Source: Alistipes finegoldii DSM 17242
GTDB lineage: Bacteria > Bacteroidota > Bacteroidia > Bacteroidales > Rikenellaceae
DNA: 64,000 bases
Direction of reading: 5' to 3'
Assembly (NCBI RefSeq): GCF_000265365.1
Contig: NC_018011.1
Location: forward strand, 1,302,001 to 1,366,000
The first letter of the stretch is position 1. Each line of letters begins with the position of its first letter. Made by a program: the position numbers and the translations under genes. Shown piece after piece: positions 53,101 through 62,800 of the stretch. Below the pieces are notes generated by a model, which worked only from the letters and a program-made list of their open reading frames with translations, was not told where the DNA came from and did no database searches.

Positions 53101-54390
53101 TACGCCCGCTATTTCGCCGACGGATTCGAGGGGCACACCTACGACATCCCGGCATGGCAGAAGGTCCACCAGATTCCCGACGAAGAGCTGTGGAACGAGC
53201 GCATGTATCTCAAGAACAAGCTCGTAAAGCATATCCGCCGCCGCTACAGCGACCCCAATCAGGTGCGTCTCGACTCGCCGCGCCAGATGATTCAGATCAT
53301 CGAGGGCATCAAGCCCGACGTGCTGACCATCGGTTTCGCCCGCCGCTTCGCCACCTACAAGCGCGCCTACCTGCTGTTCACCAACCTCGACCGGCTGTCG
53401 GCGATCGTCAACAACAAGGAGCGTCCCGTGCAGTTCATCTTCGCGGGCAAAGCGCACCCTAACGACAAGCCGGGTCAGGACCTCATCAAACGCATCGTCG
53501 AAGTGGCCGCCATGCCGCAGTTCGTAGGCAAGATCCTCTTCCTGCAGAATTACGACATGGAGCTGGCCCGCCGCATGGTGCAGGGCGTGGACGTATGGCT
53601 CAACACCCCGACCCGTCCGCTCGAAGCGTCGGGCACGTCGGGCGAGAAGTGCGTCATGAACGGCGTGCTCCAGTTCTCGGTACTCGACGGATGGTGGGTC
53701 GAAGGCTACAAGGAGGGCGCGGGATGGATGCTGCCCATGGAACGCACGTTCGCCGATCAGGGCTATCAGGACGAGCTTGACGCCGAGATGATTTACAACA
53801 CCATCGAGGAGCAGATCGTGCCGAAATACTACGACCGCGGCAGCGACGGCATTCCTCACCAGTGGGTGGATTCGGTCAAAAAGTGCGTCGCCGACATCGC
53901 GTCGAACTTCACGACCAACCGCATGCTGGGGGATTACGAGGAGCGGTTCTACAACAAGCTCGCGGCCCGCAAGCGCGAAATCGTCGAAGGCGGCTACAAG
54001 CTGGCCCGCGAGATCGCGGCGTGGAAGCGCAAGGTTTCGGCCGCATGGGACAAGGTCCGCGTGATCGACGTCCAGCGCGTGAGGATCGACGACGAGGCGA
54101 TCTTCGTCGGCGAGAAGTACCACTTCGAAGTGACGGTGGACATCGCCAACCTCCGGCCTGAGGATATCGGCGTCGAGATGGTCATCGCCCAGCAGATCGT
54201 CGGCGGCGGCAAGGTGAACGTAACCCGCACCATCGGGCTGAAACACACCAAAACCGACGGCAGCCGCGTGACCTATGCGCTGGATTACGTTCCCGGCGAG
54301 GCCGGCACGTTCGACGTGGCGCTGCGTCTCTATCCCTACAACCCCCACCTGCCGCACCGCATGGATTTTGCATTGGTAAAGTGGGCCTAG
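50140..54390 (+). CDS. Fused glycogen synthase (GT3-like) and alpha-glucan phosphorylase (GT35)
   Basis: 1416 residues from the ATG at 50140 (MSNAKLTPDYLFEVSWEVCN). Residues of about 6-560 are a glycogen synthase of the GT3/eukaryote-like type (KIGGIHTVVSTKAQT, GQWDYIEPVLFGYAAGAVIA, PSYYEPWGYTPLESVAF). Residues of about 577-665 are DUF3417 (RLHALEELSRNLWWCWNPGT). Residues of about 670-1300 are an alpha-glucan phosphorylase (SISYFSMEYGLHSSLKIYSG, HCNEGHAAF), with the PLP Lys at about 1170 in EASGTSGEKCVMNG. A beta-rich C-terminal domain (about 1307-1416) closes it. One chain thus carries glycogen building and phosphorolytic breakdown. It heads a four-gene operon with a debranching enzyme, a GT4 and a GH57 protein. 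The architecture is known from other Bacteroidetes. Confidence 0.92.
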   Translation: MSNAKLTPDYLFEVSWEVCNKIGGIHTVVSTKAQTAIRKFNERYILIGPDLQHEGVNPEFEEDPNLLKTWRQGLYAEGIRIRVGHWKIKGEPTAILVDFTSLIPRKDEILKKLWEAYHVDSISGQWDYIEPVLFGYAAGAVIASYVENFCTATDKIAAHFHEWMTAAGGLYLRRHAPYVATLFTTHATVMGRCIAGNHLPLYTDLTKFNADELARQFNVVAKHSIEKAAAAYHDAFVTVSDITANECKFLLGREPDCITPNGFENDFVWTGEEYDAKRAEARKTMISVAEACLGEKFAEEPLIVGTSGRYEFRNKGIDVFIESLKKLAASPRLKRQVLAYITVPAANRGPRADLQAHLADPSKPIDGGQYKYTTHYLEYQSSDPIVNALNGSILTTPDSKVKVIFVPTYLNKADGIFGKDYYELLVGMDMTVFPSYYEPWGYTPLESVAFSVPTITTTLAGFGLWAAKQREHAGVEIVLRDDYNDQEVEEKIAESLLHFSLLDDKHVNEMRVSAYEISETALWEHLFAAYEQAYSEAVESSVIRTNRAVLDEGGNRNEQINFVRQQLFAEKPNWNRMMVDKTLPKRLHALEELSRNLWWCWNPGTRDLFESIDHALWAECERNPIAFLDKMSVERMKELEQDTNFLSQLDAVYAQFRDYMNEKPDPKATSISYFSMEYGLHSSLKIYSGGLGILAGDYLKEASDKNVPMAAVGLLYRYGYFTQRLSSQGAQEATYEAQNFYKLPISPVRDEAGNWMTVTIAFPGRTLWARVWKCQVGRTDLYLLDADFEANLEEDRQITHHLYGGDWENRLKQEILLGIGGIRALRKLGIKHDVFHCNEGHAAFIGIERIRDLVTHKKLSFSEALEVIRSSSLFTTHTPVPAGHDAFPESMIRQYMSHYPDVLGITWEQYINLGKTNPNDPNEKFSMSVLACNLSQEVNGVSWLHGEVSKDILGSMWPGYFKNELHIGYVTNGVHFPTWIATSMRRLYARYFADGFEGHTYDIPAWQKVHQIPDEELWNERMYLKNKLVKHIRRRYSDPNQVRLDSPRQMIQIIEGIKPDVLTIGFARRFATYKRAYLLFTNLDRLSAIVNNKERPVQFIFAGKAHPNDKPGQDLIKRIVEVAAMPQFVGKILFLQNYDMELARRMVQGVDVWLNTPTRPLEASGTSGEKCVMNGVLQFSVLDGWWVEGYKEGAGWMLPMERTFADQGYQDELDAEMIYNTIEEQIVPKYYDRGSDGIPHQWVDSVKKCVADIASNFTTNRMLGDYEERFYNKLAARKREIVEGGYKLAREIAAWKRKVSAAWDKVRVIDVQRVRIDDEAIFVGEKYHFEVTVDIANLRPEDIGVEMVIAQQIVGGGKVNVTRTIGLKHTKTDGSRVTYALDYVPGEAGTFDVALRLYPYNPHLPHRMDFALVKWA

Positions 54391-54500
54391 CAAATTTGGC
54401 GTGAATAATGTTAAAAAAGGTATTAATTTACTGTTATCGGGTATTATTTATCTGAAAATTTTAATATCTTTATAGGACGAACTGCATTTTTAAGAAAGAT

Positions 54501-56648
54501 ATGTCAGCACTTACTTTCGACAAAAGCGAATTGGGCAATCTGGAGTACTCCCTCCAGCGCGAAATGCTCTCGACGGACCGTATCGGCGGCTACATGAGTA
54601 CGACGATCGTCTGCTGCAACACCCGCCGCTATCACGGACTGATGGTGGCCCCCATCGACGACAGCGGCCGGACCTACGTCCTGCTCTCGTCGCTCGACGA
54701 GACCGTGGTGCAGCACGACCAGACGTTCAATCTGGCGCTGCACCGTTTCAAGGGGGTATACGAGCCGCGCGGCCACAAGTATATCACCGATTTCGAGTAT
54801 ACGCCGACGCCGACGATCACCTACCGCGTGGGCGGCGTAATCCTCAAGAAGGAGATGCTCTGGATCCACAAGCGGACGCAGCTGATGATCCGCTACACGC
54901 TCGTGGACGCCCACTCCGAAACCCGGCTGCGGCTGCGGCCGTTCCTCGCCTTCCGCGACAAGCATGCGCTGACGCACGCCAACATGGAGGCCGACGGACA
55001 CTCCTACCCCGCCGTAAACGGCGTGAAGTGCCGTCTCTACAACTCGTTCCCGTGGCTCTATCTCCAGACGAGCAAACCCGGCACGGAGTTCGTGCCCGCG
55101 CCCGACTGGTATTACGGATTCGAATACCAGCAGGAGCTGGCCCGCGGATACGAGGGGTACGAAGACCTGCTCACGACGGGCTATTTCGAAGCGGAGCTCA
55201 AGAAGGGCGAGAGCATCATCTTCTCGGCGTCGCTCGACGAAATGGGCTCGACCAAAACCATCGAAGAGGTTTTCGCCGCATCCATCGCGCGGCGTACGCA
55301 TAAGATCGACTTCATCAGCTGCCTCGAACACTCGGCGCGGCAGTTCCTGATCCGCCGTCCGGGCGACCGGACCGAAGTGGTGTCGGGATATCCGTGGCAC
55401 GGGGTTTCGGGCCGCCAGACCTTCATCTCGCTGCCGGGCATCACGCTCGAACAGGGACACAAGGAGGACTGCATCGACGCGCTGGATACGCTGGTGCGGG
55501 AGATGCGCGACGGCATGTTCACCGGCAGCGCCTCGGCCGAAGTCGCGGCGGACGCTCCCCTCTGGTTTTTCTGGACCCTCCAGCAGCTCGAACGCGAGGT
55601 GGGGGCCAAGGAGATATGGGCGAGCTACGGCCCGGCCATGAAAGACATACTGGAGAGCTACCGGCAGGGAATCGGCGGCCGCGTGGCGCTGCACGACAAC
55701 GGGCTGATATGGGCTTCATCGGAAGAGGTGCCCCTGACGTGGATGAATTCGACGATCGACGGACGCCCCGTGACCCCGCGCAACGGCTATCAGGTCGAAG
55801 TGAACGCCTTGTGGTACAACGCCGTATGCTATGCGCTCGAACTGGCCGGCAAATACGGGGACAAGACGGACAAGGCCTTCGTCAAGGAGTGGACCCCGCT
55901 TCCGGCACGCACGCAGGAGTCGTTCATCGAACTGTTCCGCCTGCCGGAGGGCTATCTGGCCGACTTCGTGGACGGCAGCGGTCCCGACAAATCGACGCGC
56001 CCCAACATGATCGTCGCCTGCGGACTGAATTACAAGATGCTCGACGAGACGATGCAGCTGGAGGTGATCCGCACGGTGCGCCAGCACCTGCTCACCCCGA
56101 AGGGACTGCGGACGCTGTCGCCCCAAAACCCGCTTTACAGGGGTTCGCAGGAGGGCATGCCCGCCGAACGCGACTTCGCCGCCAAAAACGGCTCGGTATG
56201 GCCGTGGCTGCTGCCCTTCTACATCAAGGCCTGCTTCGACATCGACGGCGACGCATTCCTGCCGCAGGCCGAGGAGGCGCTGGAAAACTTCGACGAGGAC
56301 ATCCAGCGTTACGGCATCGGCTCGATCTGCGAGCTGTACGACGCCGACCCGCCCTACGCTTCGCGCGGAGCCATTTCGCAGGCGTGGAGCGTCGGAGCCG
56401 CACTGGACATCCACCGCATGATCCGCGAGCGGAGCAAAGGGGATTCCCAAGCGCCCAAAGCCGCGAAGAAAGGCGGCAGAACGAACGGTCCGAAAGAGAA
56501 AAAGCCGGCGAAGACGAAGCCCGCGGCGAAAAGCGCCGGGAAGACGGTAAAGGCCGCCGCCAAAAGTCCGGCCGCGGCGAAAGCCCCCAAGGCCGCGGCG
56601 AAAAAGGCGGCGCCGAAAGCAGCGGCAGGAAAAGCCGCAAGGAAATAA
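54501..56648 (+). CDS. Glycogen debranching enzyme with Lys/Ala/Pro-rich C-terminal tail
   Basis: 715 residues. The N-terminal beta-rich domain (about 15-260: RIGGYMSTTIVCCNTRRYHG, ESIIFSASLDEMGSTKTIEE) and the helical amylo-alpha-1,6-glucosidase domain (about 290-640: YPWHGVSGRQTFISLPGITL, NGLIWASSEEVPLTWMNSTI, QVEVNALWYNAVCYAL, NGSVWPWLLPFYIKA) follow the GH133-type plan; the WMN and EVNALWYNA motifs hold the catalytic acids. Residues of about 645-715 are a low-complexity tail built of KAAAK, PAAAK and KPAK units, resembling histone H1 or AlgP tails and foreign to the enzyme family. It lies between the synthase/phosphorylase fusion (110 bp) and a GT4 gene (27 bp). Confidence 0.9.
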   Translation: MSALTFDKSELGNLEYSLQREMLSTDRIGGYMSTTIVCCNTRRYHGLMVAPIDDSGRTYVLLSSLDETVVQHDQTFNLALHRFKGVYEPRGHKYITDFEYTPTPTITYRVGGVILKKEMLWIHKRTQLMIRYTLVDAHSETRLRLRPFLAFRDKHALTHANMEADGHSYPAVNGVKCRLYNSFPWLYLQTSKPGTEFVPAPDWYYGFEYQQELARGYEGYEDLLTTGYFEAELKKGESIIFSASLDEMGSTKTIEEVFAASIARRTHKIDFISCLEHSARQFLIRRPGDRTEVVSGYPWHGVSGRQTFISLPGITLEQGHKEDCIDALDTLVREMRDGMFTGSASAEVAADAPLWFFWTLQQLEREVGAKEIWASYGPAMKDILESYRQGIGGRVALHDNGLIWASSEEVPLTWMNSTIDGRPVTPRNGYQVEVNALWYNAVCYALELAGKYGDKTDKAFVKEWTPLPARTQESFIELFRLPEGYLADFVDGSGPDKSTRPNMIVACGLNYKMLDETMQLEVIRTVRQHLLTPKGLRTLSPQNPLYRGSQEGMPAERDFAAKNGSVWPWLLPFYIKACFDIDGDAFLPQAEEALENFDEDIQRYGIGSICELYDADPPYASRGAISQAWSVGAALDIHRMIRERSKGDSQAPKAAKKGGRTNGPKEKKPAKTKPAAKSAGKTVKAAAKSPAAAKAPKAAAKKAAPKAAAGKAARK

Positions 56649-56675
56649 AGGCAACAAAATGAAAAGAATTAAGAT

Positions 56676-57989
56676 ATGAGAGTTTTAATGTTCGGTTGGG
56701 AGTTCCCGCCCCACATCGCGGGCGGTCTTGGAACGGCGTGCTACGGCATGACGCGCGGTCTGGCGCGCAACGACGTAGACGTCACGTTCGTGGTTCCCCA
56801 CGCTTACGGCGATGAAGATCAGCGTTTCACGCACGTAATGAACGCCAGCGACGTGGAGGCTCTCTATGGTTCGACCGGGAGCGGAGCCGACGACATTCTC
56901 GAAAAAATGTCGTTCATCCACATCGACTCGAACATGGTGCCCTACATCTCCCCCGAAGAGTACGAGGTCTACCACGAACGCTATGTAAAATCGGGTCAGC
57001 AGGTCTGGTCCACGACCGACGCATGGAAACAGCGTTACACCTTTTCGGGAAAGTACGGCGCCAACCTCATGGAGGAGGTGGCCCGTTACGCCGTGGTGGC
57101 CGCGCAGGTCGCCAAGGACCTCGAAGGGCAGTTCGACGTGATCCACGCCCACGACTGGCTCACCTACTACGCCGGCATCGCCGCCAAGCGCGTGTCGGGC
57201 AAGCCGCTCGTCGTGCACATGCACGCCACGGAATACGACCGCAGCGGCGAGAACGTCAATACGCAGGTCTACGCCATCGAACGTGCGGGCATGCACGCCG
57301 CGGACCGCGTGATCGCCGTTTCGAACCTTACCCGCAACATCGTCATCAACCGCTACGGCGTTCCGGCCGAAAAGGTCGTGACGGTGCACAACGCCGTGCG
57401 CTTCGCCGGCGGCCCCTGCAAAACACCCGAACGCGGCGTGAAGGACAAGATCGTCACCTTCCTCGGACGCATCACCTACCAGAAAGGTCCCGACTACTTC
57501 GTCGAGGCGGCCGCCAAAGTGCTCAAGCGCGTACCCGACGTACGCTTCGTGATGGCCGGTTCGGGCGACATGATGAACCACGTCATCCGCCGCGTGGCGC
57601 GGCTGGGCATCGCCGACCGCTTCCACTTCACGGGGTTCCTGCGCGGCGAGGACGTACACAAGATGTTCCAGCTGTCGGACGTATACGTCATGCCGTCGGT
57701 CTCGGAACCTTTCGGCATCTCGCCCCTCGAAGCGATGCGCTCGAACGTGCCGGTGATCATCTCCAAACAGAGCGGCGTGGCCGAAGTGCTCGACTTCGCC
57801 GTGAAGGTCGATTACTGGGACGTGGACGCGCTGGCCGACGCCATCTACGGCCTCATCCAATACCCGGCCCTGTCGGGCATGTTCGCGTCGAAAGGACTCG
57901 AAGAGGTCACCAACCTCAAGTGGAACGACGCCGCGGCGAAGATCAAAGCCGTATACGAAGCGGTCATTGAAGAGAACAAAAAACAATAA
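56676..57989 (+). CDS. GT4-type glycosyltransferase of the glycogen operon
   Basis: A 437-residue GT-B fold enzyme. N-terminal MRVLMFGWEFPPHIAGGLGT is the acceptor-side Gly loop common to glycogen/starch synthase-like and GT4 enzymes. FDVIHAHDWLTYYAGI follows, then the donor-side VTFLGRITYQKGPDYFVEA, and the E-x7-E motif in SEPFGISPLEAMRSNVPVI near residue 345. Placed between the debranching and GH57 genes, it probably extends or primes alpha-glucan. Bacteroidetes glycogen operons often carry such a second transferase. ADP-glucose, UDP-glucose or maltosyl donors are all possible. Confidence 0.9.
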   Translation: MRVLMFGWEFPPHIAGGLGTACYGMTRGLARNDVDVTFVVPHAYGDEDQRFTHVMNASDVEALYGSTGSGADDILEKMSFIHIDSNMVPYISPEEYEVYHERYVKSGQQVWSTTDAWKQRYTFSGKYGANLMEEVARYAVVAAQVAKDLEGQFDVIHAHDWLTYYAGIAAKRVSGKPLVVHMHATEYDRSGENVNTQVYAIERAGMHAADRVIAVSNLTRNIVINRYGVPAEKVVTVHNAVRFAGGPCKTPERGVKDKIVTFLGRITYQKGPDYFVEAAAKVLKRVPDVRFVMAGSGDMMNHVIRRVARLGIADRFHFTGFLRGEDVHKMFQLSDVYVMPSVSEPFGISPLEAMRSNVPVIISKQSGVAEVLDFAVKVDYWDVDALADAIYGLIQYPALSGMFASKGLEEVTNLKWNDAAAKIKAVYEAVIEENKKQ

Positions 57990-58004
57990 AAATACAGATA
58001 CCCT

Positions 58005-59219
58005 ATGAAAACCGTCTGCTTATATTTTCAGGTACACCAGCCTTGGCGACTGAAGAAGTACCGCTTCTTCAACATGGGCAAGGACCACAACTACCTAGAC
58101 GACCTCCTGAACCGCTCGATCATGCAGAAAGTCGCCCGGCAGTGTTACCTGCCCATGAACGCCCTGCTGCTGAAGTTGATCAAGGAGAACAAGGGTAAAT
58201 TCCGCTGTTCGTTCTCGATCACGGGCATCGCCGTCGAGCAGTTCCGCGCCTTCGCGCCTGAGGTGCTCGACTCGTTCAAGGAGCTGGCCGCCACGGGATG
58301 CGTCGAGTTTCTGGCCGAAACCTACTCCCATTCGCTGGCATCGCTGGCGTCGAAAGAGGATTTCACCGAACAGGTGAAGCTCCATACGGCGATGATCAAG
58401 AAGGAATTCGGCGTGAAGCCCACCGCCTTCCGCAACACCGAGCTGATCTACTCCGACGAGATCGGCGCCATGGTCGCCGACATGGGCTTCCGCACGATGC
58501 TGGCCGAAGGCGCCAAGCACGTGCTGGGCTGGAAATCGCCTAACTACGTCTATGCCAACGCCATCAATCAGAAACTGCGCCTGCTGCTGCGCAACTACAA
58601 GCTCTCGGACGACATTGCGTTCCGTTTCTCGAACCGCAGCTGGGACGAATGGCCGCTGACGGCGGACAAATACGTCAAATGGCTCTCTTCGGACGAAACG
58701 CCGGGCGAGGTCATCAACCTCTTCATGGACTACGAGACGTTCGGGGAGCATCAGACGGCGGATACGGGAATCTTCGAATTCATGCGGGCGCTCCCCAAAG
58801 CGATCCTCGCCAAGAAGAACGACATGGAGTTCGCCACCGTAAGCGAGGCCGCCAAGAAGTACCAGCCGGTGTCCGTACTCCACTGTCCGCACGTAATGTC
58901 GTGGGCCGACGAGGAGCGCGACGTGACGGCGTGGCTCGGCAACGAGTTGCAGAATGAGGCTTTCTCGAAACTCTACGCCCAGAAAGAGAAGGTCGCCGCC
59001 CTGAAAAGCCCCGATTTCGACTATGTATGGAGTTTCATGCAGACCTCGGACCACTTCTACTACATGGCGACCAAATGGCTCTCGGACGGCGACGTACACT
59101 CCTACTTCAACCCGTACGACTCGGCATACGACGCCTTCATCAACTACATGAACGTCCTTTCGGACTTCATCATCGAGCTGGATCAAGCGGTGGCCGCCAA
59201 AGCCGCCAAGGCAAAATAA
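58005..59219 (+). CDS. Glycoside hydrolase family 57 protein
   Basis: 404 residues with the five GH57 motifs in order: YFQVHQPWRLK (motif 1), CSFSITGIAVEQFR (2), AFRNTELIYSDE with the nucleophile Glu (3), FMDYETFGEHQ with the acid/base Asp (4), and a C-terminal WSFMQTSDHFYYMATKW helical region (5). Family activities include alpha-amylase, 4-alpha-glucanotransferase and branching enzyme; at this length and in this operon it is an amylase or glucanotransferase acting on stored glycogen. There is no signal peptide, so it is cytoplasmic. It ends the glycogen operon, 15 bp after the GT4 gene. Confidence 0.92.
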   Translation: MKTVCLYFQVHQPWRLKKYRFFNMGKDHNYLDDLLNRSIMQKVARQCYLPMNALLLKLIKENKGKFRCSFSITGIAVEQFRAFAPEVLDSFKELAATGCVEFLAETYSHSLASLASKEDFTEQVKLHTAMIKKEFGVKPTAFRNTELIYSDEIGAMVADMGFRTMLAEGAKHVLGWKSPNYVYANAINQKLRLLLRNYKLSDDIAFRFSNRSWDEWPLTADKYVKWLSSDETPGEVINLFMDYETFGEHQTADTGIFEFMRALPKAILAKKNDMEFATVSEAAKKYQPVSVLHCPHVMSWADEERDVTAWLGNELQNEAFSKLYAQKEKVAALKSPDFDYVWSFMQTSDHFYYMATKWLSDGDVHSYFNPYDSAYDAFINYMNVLSDFIIELDQAVAAKAAKAK

Positions 59220-59594
59220 GGCTGAAACCGCCGCAACACGGAGGGGGGGGGAAGGAAGCGCCGGACAGGCTTTGTCGGGGCGCGGCGTCTAATACGCCCG
59301 CGCACGAAACGCCCGCGAAATCCCGCCCGAAATCAGCACCGACGACGCGGCGCTGTCCGTATTGCAGAAAAACGGATTCAGGGGTCTTTCACGCCCTCCG
59401 GGGGTACGATGAGGGACGCGGAAGGCTGGCGCATGAAACGCAGCCCTACAGCCCCGCAAACACGCCCGTAAAGCCCGCATGGCTCTGCGGCGCGACGGAA
59501 CGGCGGACCGAAAAAAACGCCCAAAATGCCGGAAAACGCCGGGGAACATGGGAAGAACATCCGGGAAATGCCGGAAATAGGCTCAAATCAAATC
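59220..59594. other. Non-coding region after the glycogen operon
   Basis: 375 bp without a credible gene. It holds a G9 run (59243-59251) and, near 59523-59577, two copies of an AATGCCGGAAA unit. The open frames here have no family features, and the one continuing right runs through two terminator hairpins. Confidence 0.6.
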
Positions 59595-59628
59595 AAATCA
59601 GCCGCAGTATTGACTGCGGCTGATTTTT
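59595..59628 (+). terminator. Rho-independent terminator (plus strand)
   Basis: A perfect 12-bp stem (ATCAGCCGCAGT/ACTGCGGCTGAT), loop ATTG, then five T. Its distance from the GH57 gene (376 bp) suggests a long 3' UTR or a small RNA end. Confidence 0.85.
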
Positions 59629-59710
59629 CATATAAGTCGGGACAAAGGCACCCGATCCGGCAACAGCCTATCGTATCCGGTCCGACGGATTGCAGCAACG
59701 GTCGGAACGA

Positions 59711-59747
59711 TAAAAAAGCGGCAGACCGCGCCTCTTCGGTCTGCCGC
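59711..59747 (-). terminator. Terminator of the large lipoprotein gene
   Basis: A perfect 11-bp stem (GCGGCAGACCG/CGGTCTGCCGC) with an 8-nt loop and six T on the minus strand. A second hairpin (CCGTCC/GGACGG, about 59844-59860) lies nearer the stop codon. Confidence 0.85.
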
Positions 59748-59890
59748 AAGCAGGAATGTTACTTAAAAGTGGGAGTTGTTAACCAAAAAACTTTGGGATG
59801 TGCCGTTCCTGCTTTAGGGATTTGATTTCCCGCGCTCCCGGCACCGTCCCGAAGGACGGCGCCGGATTTCGCGGAAAAGGGGGATTCTTT

Positions 59891-62800
59891 TTAGTTGGCT
59901 TTCTGCTTAACCTTGATATCAAGATTGTGAACGCGGTCCGTGCCGTAATCATAGGATACGGTAACTTTCACCTTGACCGTCTTCTCGCCTACGAATTCGC
60001 TGTCGGCATTACCCTTGACCGTAATCGTACCGGTGGTTGCGAAATCGCCCGCAATCGTAATTCGGTCAACGAGAACCTCCGGATTCATCACCTCGTACTT
60101 GACAGCGACTCCGAGAACCGCATTCTCATCGGCAGCCGCAGCCTCGAACACGTTGTTGCCGTTGATATTCGCCAGCTGGAGGAGATCGCCCACAGTCAGG
60201 GAAGCATCGGCATCGCTCGCAGAAATCGTAGTAGCGGCACTCTTACGCAGGCTGATCGTCTTATCCTTGATCGGGTCGGGAATCTCGACATTAAGCTCCT
60301 GCTCGTCAAGAACATAAGAATCAAGCATCAGTTTTACGCTGAGCGCCATGTTCAGGCCCTTGTACTCAGTACCCCACGTCAGGGTCTTGGCGTCGGCGTC
60401 TACCGAAGCGCCTTCATACTCTTCAGCGTCTACCGAGAAGACAACCTTTCCGATTTCATTGCCCTTGGAATCTTTGGGTGCAACCCAAGTGTTGTCGAGG
60501 TTAAGTCCATCGGGCACATAAGCCGTCGTCGTAAGTTTTGCGTTCAGACGCACCGGATTCGCATAGTTGTCGCCCTGTACCAGCTCGCCTGCAAAGCCTT
60601 CGAAATTAACCGTAACGGCAACCGTTACATCGAGACCCCAGTCGGCAGTAAGTTTAGCCGTGAGTTCGTAGCTCTTCTCCTTTGCTCCGGTGCCGAGCTT
60701 GATAGCGATGTTCTTTGCATCGTCGGTCGCCTGCACGAGTTCGGTTCCATCTTCCGCTTCATCGGCAGTAGCCTCGAAGGTAGCGGCATAGATCGCATCT
60801 ACGAACGTCTGCTTGTCGGCGAAGTACTTCGGAGCCCAATCCTTATTCCAGAGTTTCTCGGCATACGTCTCGATCACCGTGTATTCGCTCGTTCCCGCCA
60901 AGTAATCCACCGTTACGGTCTCCGGAGCCATCGTGATCTCAGGCATACCCTCGATAACGACGGGCAGAGTAATCGTAATATCGGTGTTCTCATAGTTGTA
61001 ACGTGCTTTGACCGTGTAAGAACCGCTCGTCATTGCACTGTTGCCGGCTACGACAAGTTCCAGATGCTGCTCTGCACGATCGTCAGCAGGAGAGCTAGTA
61101 AGGATAATGTCAGCGACATCGAACGGCAGTTCGTCGGTCATTTCGGTCTCGCCGTCGAAGATCTGGATATCCTCGAAGGATCCAGCCTTCAGTGCGTTGT
61201 AAATCACGTGGCCGATCTGCGGCTTCGTGGGATCGGGATTCAGCAGGTAATCCACAGCCTCGTAATCGTCGCCAGCACTAACCGTTGCATAGTTCCACGT
61301 TACCGTCTGCGGCTCGGAAACGATGACGTCGGTGTTGTCCTTGATGATGGTGAACTGCGATTTGGCGTTCTTAACCACGCGGCAGGTGTATTCGCCCGAT
61401 ACGAGGTCGAACGAGAACGGTTCCGAGGTAATCACGTCGTCGATCAGAGCCGGAACACCCTTGCCCTTTTTGATCGCCGCCGTGGTTGCCGTAAGCGTAT
61501 AGCTGTCCTTGTTATCTTCGGGATCTACCGTCGCTACGGCGGCGTCTTCAGGAACAACGGTCTTGAGAACGGGAACATCCTCGCCCCAGATTGCGGCAAG
61601 CTCCTGCGGTTTGCCGTCTTTCATGTAGTAAATCTTCACATCATGGAAGAACTCAACGACGGTTTCCTCGTCGTTATATTTCAGACCGCCGTCGCCCTCG
61701 AATTCCGGGAACTGGGTATCGTCGTCAACTACCAGTTCGAGGTTTCCGTCCTCTTTCATACGACCGGCAACCAGATCGGCATTGATCGCGCCGCCTGCAT
61801 TATACTGCGTACCGATAAAGGCACTGGTGAAATCGCTGCCCAAATCCTCGCCCGAAATGGCATCTTCGGGCGTAGCTCCGGCGACACCGGTGCCTGCGAG
61901 TTTCACATTCAGCGCAATGGCCAGCGTTTTGCCGTTTCCGTACTCGTACTGAGTCTTGGCGACAACGGTAAACTTACCGGTCACGACGTCCTGATCGATC
62001 ACGTCTACAACCTCGAACGACGCAGCGCTGCGCGTCTTGATCTCCTCCGTTACGAACGATACGTTCTCCTTGGTCATCTTGACTGCCAGAGCCGCAGGCG
62101 AAACCATGAAAGTAGCTTCGATCGCGGCCTCGTTGCCGCCTTCGTCGCTGCCCAGATAGAACTTGTAGTCCTCACCTTCACCGTCAACCATCGCGATATA
62201 GGGAAGTCCCTCGATGGAAATGACATTGTTCGATACCTCTTCGAGCGAAGTCGGAACGTAAACCAGCGACTGGATGCGGCCGGCGAGGTCTGCGATAGCG
62301 CTCCAGAGATTGCGGAGCTGCGTGTCGTAATTGTCGAAACGATCCTTCAGATCGGCTTCTTTCAGGTAGATTGCGCTGCCGTCGGGGTTGAACAGTTTGC
62401 TGTTTACACCCTCCTCGATCATCGCCTCGATAGCCTCTTTCAGAGTTACGTTGGCATCGGTCAGCTCCTTGAGGATCGTATCGGTGATGGTCTTGCCCAT
62501 TTCGGCTTTGACCGTCTCGTCATTCATGTACTCAGCCATGTACGAAGCGAAGTTGTCGCCGAGGACCTTCTTGATGGCATCGGTGACCGTAGCCGTCTCC
62601 GAAGATACGGAATTGGCGACAGCGGTAAGGATCTGGTTGATCTGAGTCGCCGACAGCTGATCGGCACCGGTGATGTAACCTTTACCCTCGACGAAATCCT
62701 TCATCTGCTGCTCGGTAACGTACTTGCCGTCGACCAGAGCCTGCTGGATGATCTTCTGCATTTCGGCCTGCAGTTTACCCATGGTCTCGTCCGAAGCGAT

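Noticed and set aside
59526..59825. 99-codon plus-strand open frame after the glycogen operon
   Set aside because: Contains two perfect terminator hairpins and lacks coding character.
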